Assembly (NCBI GenBank): GCA_950097015.1
Contig: CATNEN010000014.1
Location: 1,612,001 to 1,676,000, forward strand
Length of the DNA stretch: 64,000 nucleotides
Origin: Macrostomum hystrix
Lineage: Eukaryota > Platyhelminthes > Macrostomidae
Direction: 5' to 3'
Part shown: piece after piece, positions 52,983 to 63,999 of the stretch
How the letters are laid out: the number at the start of each line of letters is the position of its first letter
How positions within the stretch are numbered: the stretch's first letter is position 1
Position numbers and translations under genes: made by a program
The notes under the pieces: generated by a model
Seen by the model: only the letters and a program-made list of their open reading frames with translations
Database searches by the model: none
What the model was told of the DNA's origin: nothing

Positions 52983-53338
52983 AAAGATATTTTTGCATGC
53001 GTTAAGCAAAAATCAATATAAAATTATTTTACTCGAATAGCTGGTGGAGTCTTCAACAGAAATTTAGATAGAAGTCGAAGTGAAAAAAACTTACCGAAGT
53101 CAGTTTGCGCATTCAACAGGACTAGGCAGCCCACACATGTAAAATTCGGCATTCCTTGCCTTTAATTTCTGTTTACAAAATAATGCTGCTTTTTATGAAT
53201 AGTGAAAAGTGAAAAAAAAAGAAATTTTCTTGCATACGTTAAGCAAATAATCAAGCAACCAAGCAACATAGGGATTCCTACCCAAAACAATTTTTAGGAA
53301 ACTTTAAAACCTGTCTGGTACTCATGCCAGCTCTACTC
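52983..53338. repeat. Dispersed repeat, copy 2 (direct match to 6703-7056)
   Basis: Nearly identical to 6703-7056 over about 350 bases, with no coding capacity. Confidence 0.85.
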
Positions 53339-54330
53339 AGCACTCTCTTTTCACTTCTCTCGCGTGTCGCAAAAGACAAGAAACATTTTGAGAGGAGAGT
53401 GGTGGGCGCGAAGAGGAATAATATCCCTCGCGGCCGGTAGAGAAGGCAATGGATGGTCTTGAATTGGGTGGGCGAACTTTGATGGCATATTAGCACGGTG
53501 TTTTAAATTGCGCTTCACGGTAAAATCTGAATTGAAAATGCAGTCATAATTTTCGGGTAACTTTTTCCGCAAATTTCCGAAAAGTTTTGTTTCTTCAGGG
53601 CTTTCACTTTTAAGAAAGAGAACGAAATTCGCTCGTTATTTTTTAACAGTCGCCACCAGCTCAAAATATCAAATATCAAAATATAACCAGCTCACAACAA
53701 AGAGCAGTGTTGTCTATGGAGAAACTTAACTTGTGGCTACACAAAAATCAGTGCTGGAATGCTGTTGCGGCATTCCTGCACCCCATGGAACGAATGTATT
53801 TAATCATAAAGAAACATAGAACAAGAATAAAATTGCAAAGTGACGATAAATTCAAAGTAGTAACGCTCAGGTCACTTGAGTCTGCATGAAGTCAATATTG
53901 GAGCGTAGTAGACTGCATCACATATCACTCAAATGCAAACTCCACTACGTTGCGTTCGCCGATAGCTATGCGATCTTCATGCGCTTTGTTAAGGCAGTAG
54001 AAACCGTCACAGTGGATCAGTGGATGCGCCGGCGCTTGGCGCTGTTGTAATGACAGGCTGGTTACCAGTAGAAACCGCGGTGTCAAAGCAGTCTCACTGC
54101 CACCGAACTACACGTTGTCGCTGTCAGTCAGGGCACGTGAACAACCGTTGTGAAACCGCTTACAGAGCAGTAGTTCAAGTGAATTAGTGGAGGTGCTATG
54201 GTGGAGTTAATAATTTGTTAGGCGAGCGTATTGATAAGAAACTTCTTAACTAGATGTGCATAGCTGTGTCAACACCACAGGCGAAAGTGCGAATTTATAA
54301 ATAGATTACATCACACAGCTTTTCTCGCCC
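53339..54330. other. Non-coding interval
   Basis: No gene I can support. A 60-codon plus-strand frame at 53707-53889 starts MEKLNLWLHKNQCWNAVAAF but has no recognisable family. 54217-54283 matches 6383-6441 in inverted orientation. Confidence 0.45.
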
Positions 54331-54333
54331 GTT

Positions 54334-54358
54334 TGTGTGTGTGTGTGTGTGTGTGTGT
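54334..54358. repeat. (GT)n microsatellite
   Basis: About 12 GT dinucleotides. Confidence 0.95.
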
Positions 54359-54576
54359 TTGATTTGAACACGTATAATGTGCATGGCAGACTTCAATTCA
54401 ATGATAAATTGCTAAATGCCAGCGAGACATATACTCCTTCCTTAATTACTACAACTTATATAAACCATCCAATTTTGTTTCAATTTCAATCGGTAAATGC
54501 GTCCAAAAGTTTTCTTAATATGTCCAACCATTTTCTTTATGTGTCCAAAGGTTTTCTAAATGTGTCCAAAGGTTTT

Positions 54577-55075
54577 CTAAATGTGTCCAACAGTTTTATA
54601 AATGTGACCAACAGTTTTATAAATGTGACCAACAGTTTTATAAATGTGGCCAACAGTTTTATAAACGTGTCCAACAGTTTTATAAATGTGACCAACAGTT
54701 TTATAAATGTGTCCAACAGTTTTATAAATGTGACCAAAAGTTTTATAAATGTGACCAACAGTTTTATAAATGTGGCCAACAGTTTTATAACCGTGTCCAA
54801 CAGTTTTATAAATGTGGCCAACAGTTTTATAAATGTGTCCAACAGTTTTATAAATGTGACCAACAGTTTTATAAATGTGTCCAACAGTTTTATAAATGTG
54901 TCTAACAGTTTTATAAATGTGACCAACAGTTTTATAAATTTGTCCAACAGTTTTATAAATGTGACCAACAGTTTTATAAACGTGTCCAACAGTTTTATAA
55001 ATGTGACCAAAAGTTTTATAAATGTGTCCAAGAGTTTTATAAATGTGACCAACAGTTTTATAAATGTGACTAACA
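54577..55075. repeat. 21-bp minisatellite (about 23 units)
   Basis: Units of 21 bp built on CCAACAGTTTTATAAATGTG with T/G/A changes at fixed places. The period is divisible by three and lacks stops in several frames, so long repetitive frames appear on both strands (SFINVTN, LLDTFIK, YKTVGHI). I do not consider them genes. Confidence 0.95.
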
Positions 55076-55889
55076 TTTTGAAAGCATAATAATTCAAAGG
55101 AAAACATGAAATAAAATATAATAGCGCAAGATATCAACGGATGGCGTACATGAGATAACAAGAAAATTCATGTAATTTTTGGGGTTAGGCATTAGATACA
55201 TAAGGAATATCTTGATTTCTTGAAGAGATAGCATGGATTTCCAGGATTTCCGGGAACAAACGGAATACTTCAAGGGTGTCGAGTTAGACTATAAACTAAG
55301 TTAAATGAGAATAAGTAAGTTATGTATTATTTGCCTTTGAACAGAAAAGAGCGAGAGATCGTCTCATGGCTGCGCGGGACCTGTTTGAGCGGGCTGCAAC
55401 GAGGGCCATAGACCAAACAAATAGCACAGTAAATAACGATAGAAGAAAAGGACACAGATGGATTAAAGAGCTGGTTGAACTGAGAAATTAAAAGACCGGA
55501 AAACAAGTGCGATAAATGGAGGATGAAATCCGACACGCTCTGGGGGCGTCATAGCAGATAAAAGTGCAAAAGTCGAAGCATTTAGTGGATTTTAGTAATT
55601 TTTGTTGTACGTCTAGACAACATCACGTTAGTATCAAAGATGCCATCACGGATTTTTTATGACGGAGGGCCCGGCAGTCGCGGTCTGATTGTCTGATCGA
55701 CGAGTCGGCAGATGGGTCGTTAAACAGGTTGTCGTTCGAACCGGACGAGTGGACAGGCTGCAACTGGGTCAGCGGCCGGGCTCCTGGGCGGGGCAGGCAG
55801 CTGAGCCGGTGGGTTAACCAGCGGCTTGGTGGGAGGACGATTCGTTGAGTTGGCAAGCGTCGACATCGGACTCCAGGGGAACTAGATGA

Positions 55890-56480
55890 CTAGATGACTA
55901 GGGGCATAGACCGGCGGACCATGTGACCGGAAGCGGTGCGGAGGGTGACGTATCGGATGACGCGAGCGGGATCTGGGTAGAGTTGGACGATCCGACACAG
56001 CCTCCAGGTGGCCTGACGCGTCGGCTCGGCGAGGAGGCAAGCCTGGCCGGGCTGAAGATTTTGGGTGGGAGATCGCGTTTTGTTGCGGCGTCGTTTCTGC
56101 AGATGGACCGAGCGTAGATGGCTGAGGTATTCACGGCTCCATCGGTTCCAGAATTCGTTCAGGATGGTTTCACGACGGCGGTGGAGGGCTCGAAGACGGT
56201 CAGCGGTTGGGGAGCCAGCATGGAGGAGCTTGTCGTTGAGGGCCGGAAGCATGTGGTGAGGACCGACACAGAGGAGTTCAGCTGGAGTCAGCGGTGACGG
56301 GTCTGCTGGGTCGCTGGAGACGGTAGTTAGTGGCCGGCAATTGAGGATGGCTTTGATCTTGACGAGAAGAGTGTGGAGCTCCTCGTCTGAGATTTGCTTG
56401 CGCAAAAAGGCAGGACGTAGGCTGGACTTGTTTGAATAAACTGGAACGAGTTTGAATTCAAGGGGCCGTTGTGCGGCCAT
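55890..56480 (-). pseudogene. BEL/Pao integrase C-terminal region
   Basis: The frame has LRKQISDEELHTLLVKIKAI, LNCRPLTTVSSDP, LTPAELLCVGP, then RWSREYLSHLR and a C-terminal QPGQACLLAEPTRQATWRLC...GHMVRRSMPLVI. This is the end of a BEL/Pao integrase plus the DUF5641-type tail. Upstream core sequence continues in other frames, so the copy is broken. The segment has higher GC than its surroundings. Confidence 0.85.
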
Positions 56481-57242
56481 CGGTTGGAAGTCGGCGTGTG
56501 CAGCTTCCTCTAAAACGCGGTACCAATGTGGTTCGTCAGAAACTCGCTAGCTGCTTGAAAAGCAGTGGCCCGGTCCAGAGAGATGTGCATTTTGTGAGGC
56601 CGCGACGGCTCAAGAAGCGCTCGAATGCGTGAATGATATCGTTAGCGGAGTAGTCTTAGAGGACCTCGATGTGAACTGCGCGGGTCGTACAGCAGGTAAT
56701 GAGAAGGTGAAGACGGGACCAAGTTGGTCGACAAGCACAAATTAGCAAAAAGGCCGGCTTCGATTTTGAGGCGCTATTTGGGCAGTGGGCCGTGTGCTGG
56801 CAGCTGGTGTGGTGAACCTTTTGCAAGGCGACACTGGATGCAGCTGGCGAGGGTGTCGCGGACAGTGAGGAGCCCTTTCGGGATCCAGTATTTCTCGCGG
56901 AGCATGGCGAGAACGTTAGAAGCACCGGCGTGGCAGTTTTCACGGTGGATGAGCAGGGCAAGTAGCCGTGTCAGGCGATGGTCGGGTTGCAGCAACAGCG
57001 GGTACTTGGAACCCTCGTCCATGGAGGCATTGGAAAAACGGCTACCAAGGCGAAGGAGACCGTCGGAGAGGTGCAGGTCCATCTGGGGGATCCGTAGCTG
57101 AATATCGGGTGAAAGGCGCTGCGCAGCTGAGCTCCGCTAAGGTGGCGGAAGTTCTCATGACGTTACAGCTGAATCCGCTGTTGACCAGCACGACGTTTAG
57201 CTTAGTGTGGTGCGAAGAAAACGTAAGGCCCCAGCCGGCCAA
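56481..57242 (-). pseudogene. BEL/Pao integrase zinc-binding and core remnants
   Basis: RLGSRFSNASMDEGSKYPLL, LLIHRENCHAGASNVLAML, REKYWIPKGL and SCIQCRLAKG form the HHCC-type integrase N-terminus in the BEL/Pao style. Core pieces (TTRAVHIEVL and GTAF-like residues) follow in shifting frames between 56481 and 56770, with stops. Reverse transcriptase is not present, so only the 3' part of pol survives. Confidence 0.8.
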
Positions 57243-57524
57243 GCATGCGTCATTTTATTAGAGCAAACCGGGGGGGTGGTGCAACTATCGATTGGCATAT
57301 CGACGTACATATCGCAAGCAGATAATTGGTTGGGCCAATGCACGCGGTTCTAGGCACAGCTAGCCAACATTCCGAGCACACATGTTAGATTAGAATATTA
57401 CACTATCCTATCCAAGATGCTAATCATGATTTTAAGCGAAAAAAGATAACCTCGCATTAAAGCCATGAAAAAAAAAATCAGAAAAAATATGCGACCTATT
57501 TTAACTTATTTCAAAACATATCCC
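57243..57524. other. Spacer before the satellite
   Basis: No gene or repeat recognised. Confidence 0.5.
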
Positions 57525-58195
57525 ATCAACCCAATTGACCATGCTAGCACTTTGATATATTTTAATATCCATTGACAAAGCTTGATAACCCCTCAACCCA
57601 ATAGACCATGCTAGCACTTTGATATATTTTAATATCCATTGACAAAGCTTGATATCCCCTCAACCCAATAGACCATGCTAGCACTTTGATATATTATAAT
57701 ATCCATTGACAAAGCTTGATATCCCCTCAACCCAATAGACCATGCTAGCACTTTGATATATTATAATATCCATTGACAAAGCTTGATATCCCCTCAACCC
57801 AATAGACCATGCTAGCACTTTGATATATTATAATATCCATCGACAGAGCTTGATATCCCATCAACCCAATAGACCATGCTAGCACTTTGATATATTTTAA
57901 TATCCATCGACAGAGCTTGATATCCCCTCAACCCAATAGACCATGCTAGCACTTTGATATATTATAATATCCATTGACAGAGCTTGATATCCCCTCAACC
58001 CAATAGACCATGCTAGCACTTTGATATATTATAATATCCATTGACAGAGCTTGATATCCCCTCAACCCAATAGACCATGCTAGCACTTTGATATATTATA
58101 ATATCCATTGACAAAGCTTGATATCCCATCAACCCAATAGACCATGCTAGCACTTTGATATATTATAATATCCATTGACAAAGCTGGATATCCCC
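57525..58195. repeat. 66/67-bp satellite array, copy 2
   Basis: About ten units of the same repeat as 5301-6033, same orientation, with the same sub-variants (ATTGACAAAG, ATCGACAGAG). It is followed by degenerate ATGCTACCCCT repeats. Confidence 0.95.
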
Positions 58196-58559
58196 TCGAC
58201 ACTTTATGCTACCCCTCATTTTATGCTTCACCTCGATATTTCATGCTACCCCTTGATAATTCATACGATCCCACTCGTTATTAAATGCTTACCCTAGTTA
58301 ATAGATGCTTCCTAACTGATAATTCATGCTTCCTCCCTGATGATTTATCCTTCCTCGTTGATAACTACTGCTGTTTAACTTTAACATTTTTCATTATTTT
58401 TTCCTCTAAAGGGGTCTTGGTTGCTAGCAAATATGCAAAAAATGAAAATCTTGCTTGTTTCAAGGCTGAGCTGGCTTCTGTTATCAGTGCCGCACTGAGA
58501 GATCTATTAATTTCATTTGTTGAATTGCATTCAACTAGAATAGCACACTAAGAGGCTAA

Positions 58560-59040
58560 ACGCTGGACGGGCTCACCTCCAGCTTCCTGACCATCTGTCT
58601 CCTCAGCTGCACTGGGAAGCTGGCCGAGCGCTAGGTGAAACTGGCGTTCTTCATCGAGAGCAACAACTGCCTGCATGCAAGCCGGCTTCCGAGGACCAAG
58701 GAACAGGTGGCGGCGCTACCAAGTACATCGCGGACCGCTTCGAGACGAAAAAGCCGGCGAACCGGACCGCTTCTCTGCTCGCGGACGTCTCCAAAGCGCA
58801 TGAACTCCACCTGTGGAGAGCCGCCCAGATCGCCAAGCTCCTACACAACTACACAAGGGCGTGTCAGTCTGCTTCATCTGCTGTGTCCGCGGTCTATTGA
58901 CGGACCGTAGAACCTACGTCCGCTGGTGCGGCGCGACGGACAGGATGCTGACTTTCTCTGACGGGCTTCCTCAGGGATCAGTTCCGCCGTAGCCGGCGCT
59001 GCCAACCTTGTTCGAGCGGGCGCTCCGGCAACGCCAGAAA
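58560..59040 (+). pseudogene. Non-LTR reverse transcriptase fragment
   Basis: The plus strand carries ESNNCLHASQ-like sequence, RRTYVRWCGATDRMLTFSDG and LPQGSVPP, the last being the G-[LV]-P-Q-G-S-V block of RT. Several stops and frameshifts interrupt it, and neither the first catalytic Asp block nor YADD is found. It ends abruptly at the start of the tRNA-containing repeat at 59041. Confidence 0.6.
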
Positions 59041-59240
59041 ACTTAGGGACCGTGGTGCGAGAGGCAAACGCGATAACCGCTCTTCCACCGACCCCCATTC
59101 ACTTAAGTAAGTTAAGACGGTCTAATTGAGTGGGCTGAGACTCTTCATTTGAGTATTTCCCTCTAATCTTTATGAATATTAAGTTTTATTCATTCAGGGA
59201 TCCCTGAGGGGCACTGCCTTGTTTGCGAGCCGTTGGTATT
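59041..59240. repeat. Dispersed repeat containing the tRNA-like unit, copy 2
   Basis: Matches 52491-52690. Its left end cuts the tRNA-like unit. Confidence 0.88.
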
Positions 59241-59484
59241 TTTTTCTTTGGTTTTCTTTTCCCACTTAAAATCATGATTCGAATGATTTTGGATGGCATA
59301 GCATGAGTAATTAGGATTGTATTATAAAGTTTTTCCCTGACAGCATAAATTATCGAGGAAACAGCAAGTATTTGTCCAGAACCTTCATCAAATGTTGAGA
59401 GTAGCATGATTTATTGTGGGGCTAGCATTATCGTTGAGTAGAATGAATTATTGAGGAGGAAGCATACATTTTCGAGTGTTTGCT

Positions 59485-59590
59485 AATATAGTATATCCTT
59501 ATTCCTCAGCCCCCATTCAGTCACTCCCTCAGGCCTCATTCAGTCACTCCCTCAGGCCTCATTCAGTCACTACTTCAGGCCTTATTCAGG
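59485..59590. repeat. Small relative of the 23-bp satellite
   Basis: TATCCTTATTCCTCAGCCCC is followed by about four CATTCAGTCACTCCCTCAGG units. Confidence 0.85.
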
Positions 59591-59694
59591 AAGGAATATG
59601 TATTTGTTTGCTTATTTGCAGTAAAGTGCATCATTGGATATTTATTAGCCTGTTTGTGTCTAAGTTTGATTATTCTGTGTACATGCAGCAGCGG

Positions 59695-59830
59695 CTCAGT
59701 TGATTTGCGCGAACCTTTGCAGCGCCTCTCACTCTGATTACTTAATATAGGCAGCAGCAAAAGTTGATATGCGCGAACCTTTGCAGCGCCTCTCACACTG
59801 ATTACTTAAGATGGGCAGCAGCAAAAGTTT
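59695..59830. repeat. Two direct ~65-bp repeats
   Basis: TGCGCGAACCTTTGCAGCGC, then CTGATTACTTAA and GGCAGCAGCAAAAGTT, occur twice in tandem. Confidence 0.85.
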
Positions 59831-60024
59831 ATTTAAAAAATCGCAAAATGGGAAGGCGAAAATCTAATCTCACCTGACATGCAGAAGAAATTTGCGCTCG
59901 TAATTAAAACATCTTAGTAAAATAAAAGAAATCTGACCTACTTTAGCTACATATACTACATATACTAGTGAATAGTAGTGCGTCTGTTCACATTCAGAAA
60001 ATATCGATCAGCGCCGGGGCAGGA

Positions 60025-60426
60025 TCAGCAGTCGCCAGCTTGCTGCTGCTCATCCAGCAGCTTGAGCTCGGCGTCGGCCTCCAGAAACATTGGCTCCTGG
60101 CCGCACAGCTCTCGGTGCTGCTCCAGCAGGCTGTGCAGCTTCAGCCTGGCTGCCGCCAAGCGATGCTCAGTGTCCGGCACCATCATCTGCGACTCGCGCA
60201 GAACCTCCTGGCGCTTGTGCAGCCGGTGCTCGGCGTCATCAGCGTCCACGGCGTTGCCGATGTCCGGCGCCCCCGACTTCAACGCCTCCAGCTGGGCCTG
60301 AAGGCTGGCAGATTCAGCCTTGTACACCTGCAGCTCCTTTACCAGGCGGCGAATCACACCTGTGTAGATGCGCACCTGCTTCATGGCGGCAGCTACCATC
60401 GGCGATGGGGTGGAAGTCAGAGACAT
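60025..60426 (-). CDS. TBCA: Tubulin-specific chaperone A (tubulin cofactor A) homologue
   Basis: 133 residues in one exon. The core MKQVRIYTGVIRRLVKEL, then HKRQEVLRESQMMVPDTEHR and LAAARLKLHSLLEQ reproduces the cofactor A pattern: [IV]-x-T-G-[VI]-[VL]-x-R-L-x-K-E followed by Q-x-x-[VI]-L-x-E-[ST]-x-M-M-[VI]-P-D. Cofactor A binds beta-tubulin released during folding, in the cytosol, as a three-helix bundle. The chain is slightly long, with an extra 14 residues before the usual start and an Ala/Asp-rich loop (SGAPDIGNAVDADDAEH) between helices 1 and 2. High GC and an intact frame mark it as an expressed host gene. Confidence 0.9.
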   Translation of the reverse strand: MSLTSTPSPMVAAAMKQVRIYTGVIRRLVKELQVYKAESASLQAQLEALKSGAPDIGNAVDADDAEHRLHKRQEVLRESQMMVPDTEHRLAAARLKLHSLLEQHRELCGQEPMFLEADAELKLLDEQQQAGDC

Positions 60427-60457
60427 CGTGGAGTCCAGTTGCTGCTGCTGTTGCTTC

Positions 60458-60690
60458 TTATTTAAATAAGCTTTTGGCTGTCCCTTTGAGAATTTTAACT
60501 ATTTTACTCTCTTCCTCTGCTAAAGATATCTCCTTGTATTTCAATCCAAAGCCTAGACTGTTGCGTTCTAGACGAGTTGGCAGAAAACAATAGTCTATGG
60601 CCGCTAGAGGTGCCTCTTCTGTTAGCAAAAAATAAAAGTGCACTGTAAGCTTTTTCTCATGGACATCTATATGCAACACCTGGACTGAAA
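60458..60690 (-). CDS. Possible exon of an uncharacterised gene just upstream of TBCA
   Basis: An open frame on the same strand ends 31 bases before the TBCA start. It encodes HIDVHEKKLTVHFYFLLTEE, PLAAIDYCFLPTRLERN and SLAEEESKIVKILKGTAKSL, with no low-complexity bias. It has no good ATG, but a TTTCAG acceptor lies at its left edge near 60691, so it could be the last exon of an upstream gene. I recognise no family. Tight spacing to TBCA could reflect an operon of the kind resolved by trans-splicing, which is speculation. Confidence 0.3.
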
Positions 60691-60724
60691 GCCGGAAAAA
60701 ACTCGCGATTGTTTTACCTGATGA

Positions 60725-61212
60725 GGCTGAGTACAGCGTGTTTAGCTGAGTACAGCGTGTTTAGCTGAGTACAGTGTGTTTAGCTGAGTACAGTGTGTTT
60801 AGCTGAGTACAGTGAGTTTAGCTGAGTACAGTGTGTTTAGCTGAGTACAGTGTGTTTAGCTGAGTACAGTGTGTTTAGCTGAGTACAGCGTGTTTAGCTG
60901 AGTACAGTGTGTTTAGCTGAGTAAAGCGTGTTTAGCTGAGTACAGTGTGTTTAGCTGAGTACAGCGTGTTTAGCTGAGTACAGTGTGTTTAGCTGAGTAC
61001 AGTGTGTTTAGCTGAGTACAGTGTGTTTAGCTGAGTACAGTGTGTTTAGCTGAGTACAGTGTGTTTAGCTGAGTACAGTGAGTTTAGCTGAGTACAGTGT
61101 GTTTAGCTGAGTACAGTGTGTTTAGCTGAGTACAGCGTGTTTAGCTGAGTACAGCGTGTTTAGCTGAGTACAGCGTGTTTAGCTGAGTACAGCGTGTTTA
61201 GCTGAGTACAGC
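60725..61212. repeat. 19-bp satellite (about 25 units)
   Basis: Tandem TTTAGCTGAGTACAGTGTG with a C/T variant at one position and rare A changes. It is unrelated in sequence to the 19-bp satellite at 50911. Confidence 0.97.
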
Positions 61213-61866
61213 GGCTCAGAAAATTTGCGCTTACTCTTGAGACGTCACACATCTCAGTGCGCTACCATGCCAGCCACGCAGATCGAATTTGGTGGAAAAC
61301 AATGGGATAGCGAAGCTTGCCAGCCAACGTTTGCCAGCGAGACATTAGCCAGCCGAACTTTGCATGCCCCTCAGATCAAACAGCGATGGCAAACTTCGTA
61401 GAACCCGAAAACAATATCGAGATGACCATGCTTTTCAACCCATAAATTCTTACGATTAGGAACTTTTACCACAATTTTATTCTATCCCGCCCTGACCTCC
61501 GCAACCGCGTCAGGCCGATCGGCACTTTCAGGATAACAGCAGAAAGACCACGTATGTATTAAAAAACACTTTTTTCTTTTCTTTTGTCTGTATCTCCGAA
61601 AATATTCAACATATACTATGAAAAGCCATGAAAATCGCGAACACTCTATTCGATGTAACGACTTTCAAAATCACAAAGCATCGGCATCAACAAGATATTC
61701 AACGATTCTCGTCGAAAACTTATGCGAGAATCGAAAAAATTTTCTGCTCACAAAATTTCATTACGTAACTATGACGGCTACTATTGCTGCTTTTATATTG
61801 ATTAACTCGCTAAATTATATCATAGAATACGAGCTCGCAAATATAGATTCGCCATGAAGGTTTCTA
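61213..61866. other. Non-coding interval
   Basis: No gene I can support. A 79-codon plus frame at 61618-61857 is AT-rich without recognisable features. Confidence 0.45.
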
Positions 61867-61945
61867 CAGACGGGGGCGAGTGGGTCAGCGGCTAGCGTCG
61901 CTGCCTCGCACTCCAATGGACGCTAGTTCGATTCCCCCTTCAAGT
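61867..61945 (+). repeat. tRNA-derived SINE head
   Basis: TGGGTCAGCGGC fits the A box with one or two mismatches, and GTTCGATTCC is a perfect B box about 45 bases later. The flanking arms do not form a full cloverleaf, so this is the promoter head of a tRNA-derived SINE. Its body probably continues through about 62150, but I see no second copy to set its end. Confidence 0.6.
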
Positions 61946-62150
61946 CACGATTAATTTCGGTTTAGACAGTAGCGACCGGCGGAGGTGCACCATATTTCGT
62001 GCAATCAAAGCTTGAAATAATAGCTTCGCTCCTTGTGCCTGTTCTGCGTTGTGTGAGTTATTTGCGTTGGCGCTGGGGCGTGAGGCCTTGCGGGGTGGCT
62101 GGGGGGGACGGGTGTACACCGCCGCGCGCTTTCTGGATTTCCGTCAGCGC

Positions 62151-62973
62151 GATTGGATAAGTGTACACTCATCACCCGGTCCCCGCTGAGGACTGATTTA
62201 TCAGCCTTCCGCCCCGGCTTGGTCTGCTCTGTGCGTGTGGGTGTAGGTGTGGGGGGCACTGCTGCCTATTCTGGGTGCCTCCTGCCCTCCCCAGCTGGTC
62301 TGTGCTGCCGTGTGTGGTGCCTGCTCAGGGGAGGCGGTGCGATGGTCGCTAAGCGCCTAGTTCGCCGGTCTGGGGCGTGCCGCTCCGTCGCTTGTGCGAC
62401 AAGTGCCCGGGCCCCCCTGCAAATACATAGAGAATGTTTATACATAGCAATTTTGGTTGGGTCTTCGATAAGAATCACTGAATATCTTGACAATGCTAAC
62501 TTTGAAAGTAAGCACATCGTAAGGGGTGTAAAATTTAGATCCACATGATGGACTTTCACGAATATCGGCCATTCTGTTTGGGAGCTATCGTGAAGTATAT
62601 GAAGTATGCAAAGTATGAAGTATATGCACTGCAACACAGCTGCATTGTATTAGGGAGAAGCGACAGAAAATGAGCAGCCAGAAAAGCTGCCAGTCTCAAG
62701 ACATGGACACCAGCATCATAAATATTTTTGCTGATTTTAGCTGTTGGCAAATTAATGATTGGAACATGTGTAGTAAAATACTCGTATCTGTGTTTAAATT
62801 AGAGGTGCAAAACAGGAAAGCAAAATAATAATTACACTTTTCGCGAGACCTCGGTACAAACTCTCGATGCTAGCTTGGTTTCTTAGAAACACTTCATTTA
62901 CGCTCGTACTATAGACAGGTATATTTAATGCTGTTAATAGGCTAAAATGCAAATAAGCAAATTATCAGTGTCA
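62151..62973. other. Non-coding interval
   Basis: 62040-62420 is GC-rich and the rest AT-rich. No credible gene. It probably contains the 3' untranslated region of the SET-domain gene. Confidence 0.45.
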
Positions 62974-63999
62974 CTAATCATCGATGCAGTCCCCTAGCAC
63001 ATCGGGGCAGTAGGGCAGGAATCCCGCACAATTGTCCGAGCCGCACAGGCAGGCCAGCATGCGGCGGTGGACGTCAGGAGGGGGCGGCGGCCCGTAGGAG
63101 ATGGTGAGCTCCTCGCCGGGCTGGACGGGCCGTCTAGCGAACAGCGCCAGCCACGGGATCTCGGAGTCGATGCGAACTGGTACCACGGACACGTTGGGCG
63201 AACAGCTGTGGTTAAGGTACCTAGCGGGGTGGCTGGACTCGCTGGCGTCAACGATTGTCAGCTGCTGGCTTTGCTGACCCTCAGCGGACAGCCGCTTTGT
63301 TAACGGCTGGTCATGGAGATCTTCGGCTGACACATAGAGCCGCTTTCGCAGCTGATCTGACTGCTGTTGCTGGCCTGCAGTCAGCTGATCTGACTGCTGT
63401 TGCTGGCCTGCAGTCAGCTGATCTGACTGCTGTTGCTGGCCTGCAGTCAGCCGATCTGACTGCTGTTGCTGGCCTGCAGTCAGCTGATCTGACTGCTGTT
63501 GCTGGCCTGCAGTCAGCTGATCTGACTGCTGTTGCTGGCCTGCAGTCAGCCGATCTGACTGCTGTTGCTGGCCTGCAGTCAGCTGATCTGACTGCTGTTG
63601 CTGGCCTGCAGTCAGCTGATCTGACTGCTGTTGCTGGCCTGCAGTCAGCTGATCTGACTGCTGTTGCTGGCCTGCAGTCAGCTGATCTGACTGCTGTTGC
63701 TGGCCTGCAGTCAGCTGATCTGACTGCTGTTGCTGGCCTGCAGTCAGCTGATCTGACTGCTGTTGCTGGCCTGCAGTCAGCTGATCAGGCTGTTGCTGCT
63801 GACACGTCTGTGCCAGCTCAGCTTGTGTCGACTGCACCATCAGCCGCTCTCGCAGTACGAAAATGAAGTTGCCGCAGCCGGTGCCACGCAGCGCCTCTCT
63901 GCGCAGCATCTCGGTTGGGCTAATGACTTCGCCCGGATAAACGCCCACGAAATCACCTGGCTGGAGGCCGACGCGAGTTCGCGCCCCGAGTCCAGCCGG
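62974..63999 (-). CDS. SET-domain protein, C-terminal part (SUV39/SETDB-like), runs off window
   Basis: In minus sense the frame is open from the window edge: GLGARTRVGLQPGDFVGVYP then GEVIS is the start of a SET domain. ARYLNHSCSPNVSVVPVRID, IPWLALFARRPVQPGEELTI and SYG give the cofactor and catalytic parts. ACLCGSDNCAGFLPY is a post-SET motif (C-x-C-x4-C) that binds zinc beside the active site. The two SET halves are split by about 145 residues of QQQQSDQLTAG repeats. A long insert at this place recalls the bifurcated SET of SETDB proteins, H3K9 methyltransferases. The order of motifs is certain, the subfamily is inference. The stop is at 62974. Confidence 0.85.
   Translation of the reverse strand, partial: PAGLGARTRVGLQPGDFVGVYPGEVISPTEMLRREALRGTGCGNFIFVLRERLMVQSTQAELAQTCQQQQPDQLTAGQQQQSDQLTAGQQQQSDQLTAGQQQQSDQLTAGQQQQSDQLTAGQQQQSDQLTAGQQQQSDQLTAGQQQQSDRLTAGQQQQSDQLTAGQQQQSDQLTAGQQQQSDRLTAGQQQQSDQLTAGQQQQSDQLTAGQQQQSDQLRKRLYVSAEDLHDQPLTKRLSAEGQQSQQLTIVDASESSHPARYLNHSCSPNVSVVPVRIDSEIPWLALFARRPVQPGEELTISYGPPPPPDVHRRMLACLCGSDNCAGFLPYCPDVLGDCIDD
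63352..63785. repeat. 33-bp coding minisatellite inside the SET domain
   Basis: About 13 units of 33 bp containing CTGATCTGACTGCTGTTGCT and GGCCTGCAGTCAG, nearly identical. Each unit encodes 11 residues, so unit-number changes keep the SET frame. Confidence 0.97.

Noticed and set aside
54337-55161. Long repetitive frames on both strands (SFINVTN, KLLDTFI, YKTVGHI)
   Set aside because: A 21-bp tandem repeat lacking stops in several frames on both strands; there is no sign of coding selection.
61867-61945. Functional tRNA gene
   Set aside because: A and B boxes are present but the acceptor and T stems do not pair, so a SINE head is more likely.
63255-63866. Plus-strand ADLTAVAGLQS repeat frame
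   Set aside because: Shadow of the 33-bp repeat in the minus-strand SET-domain gene.
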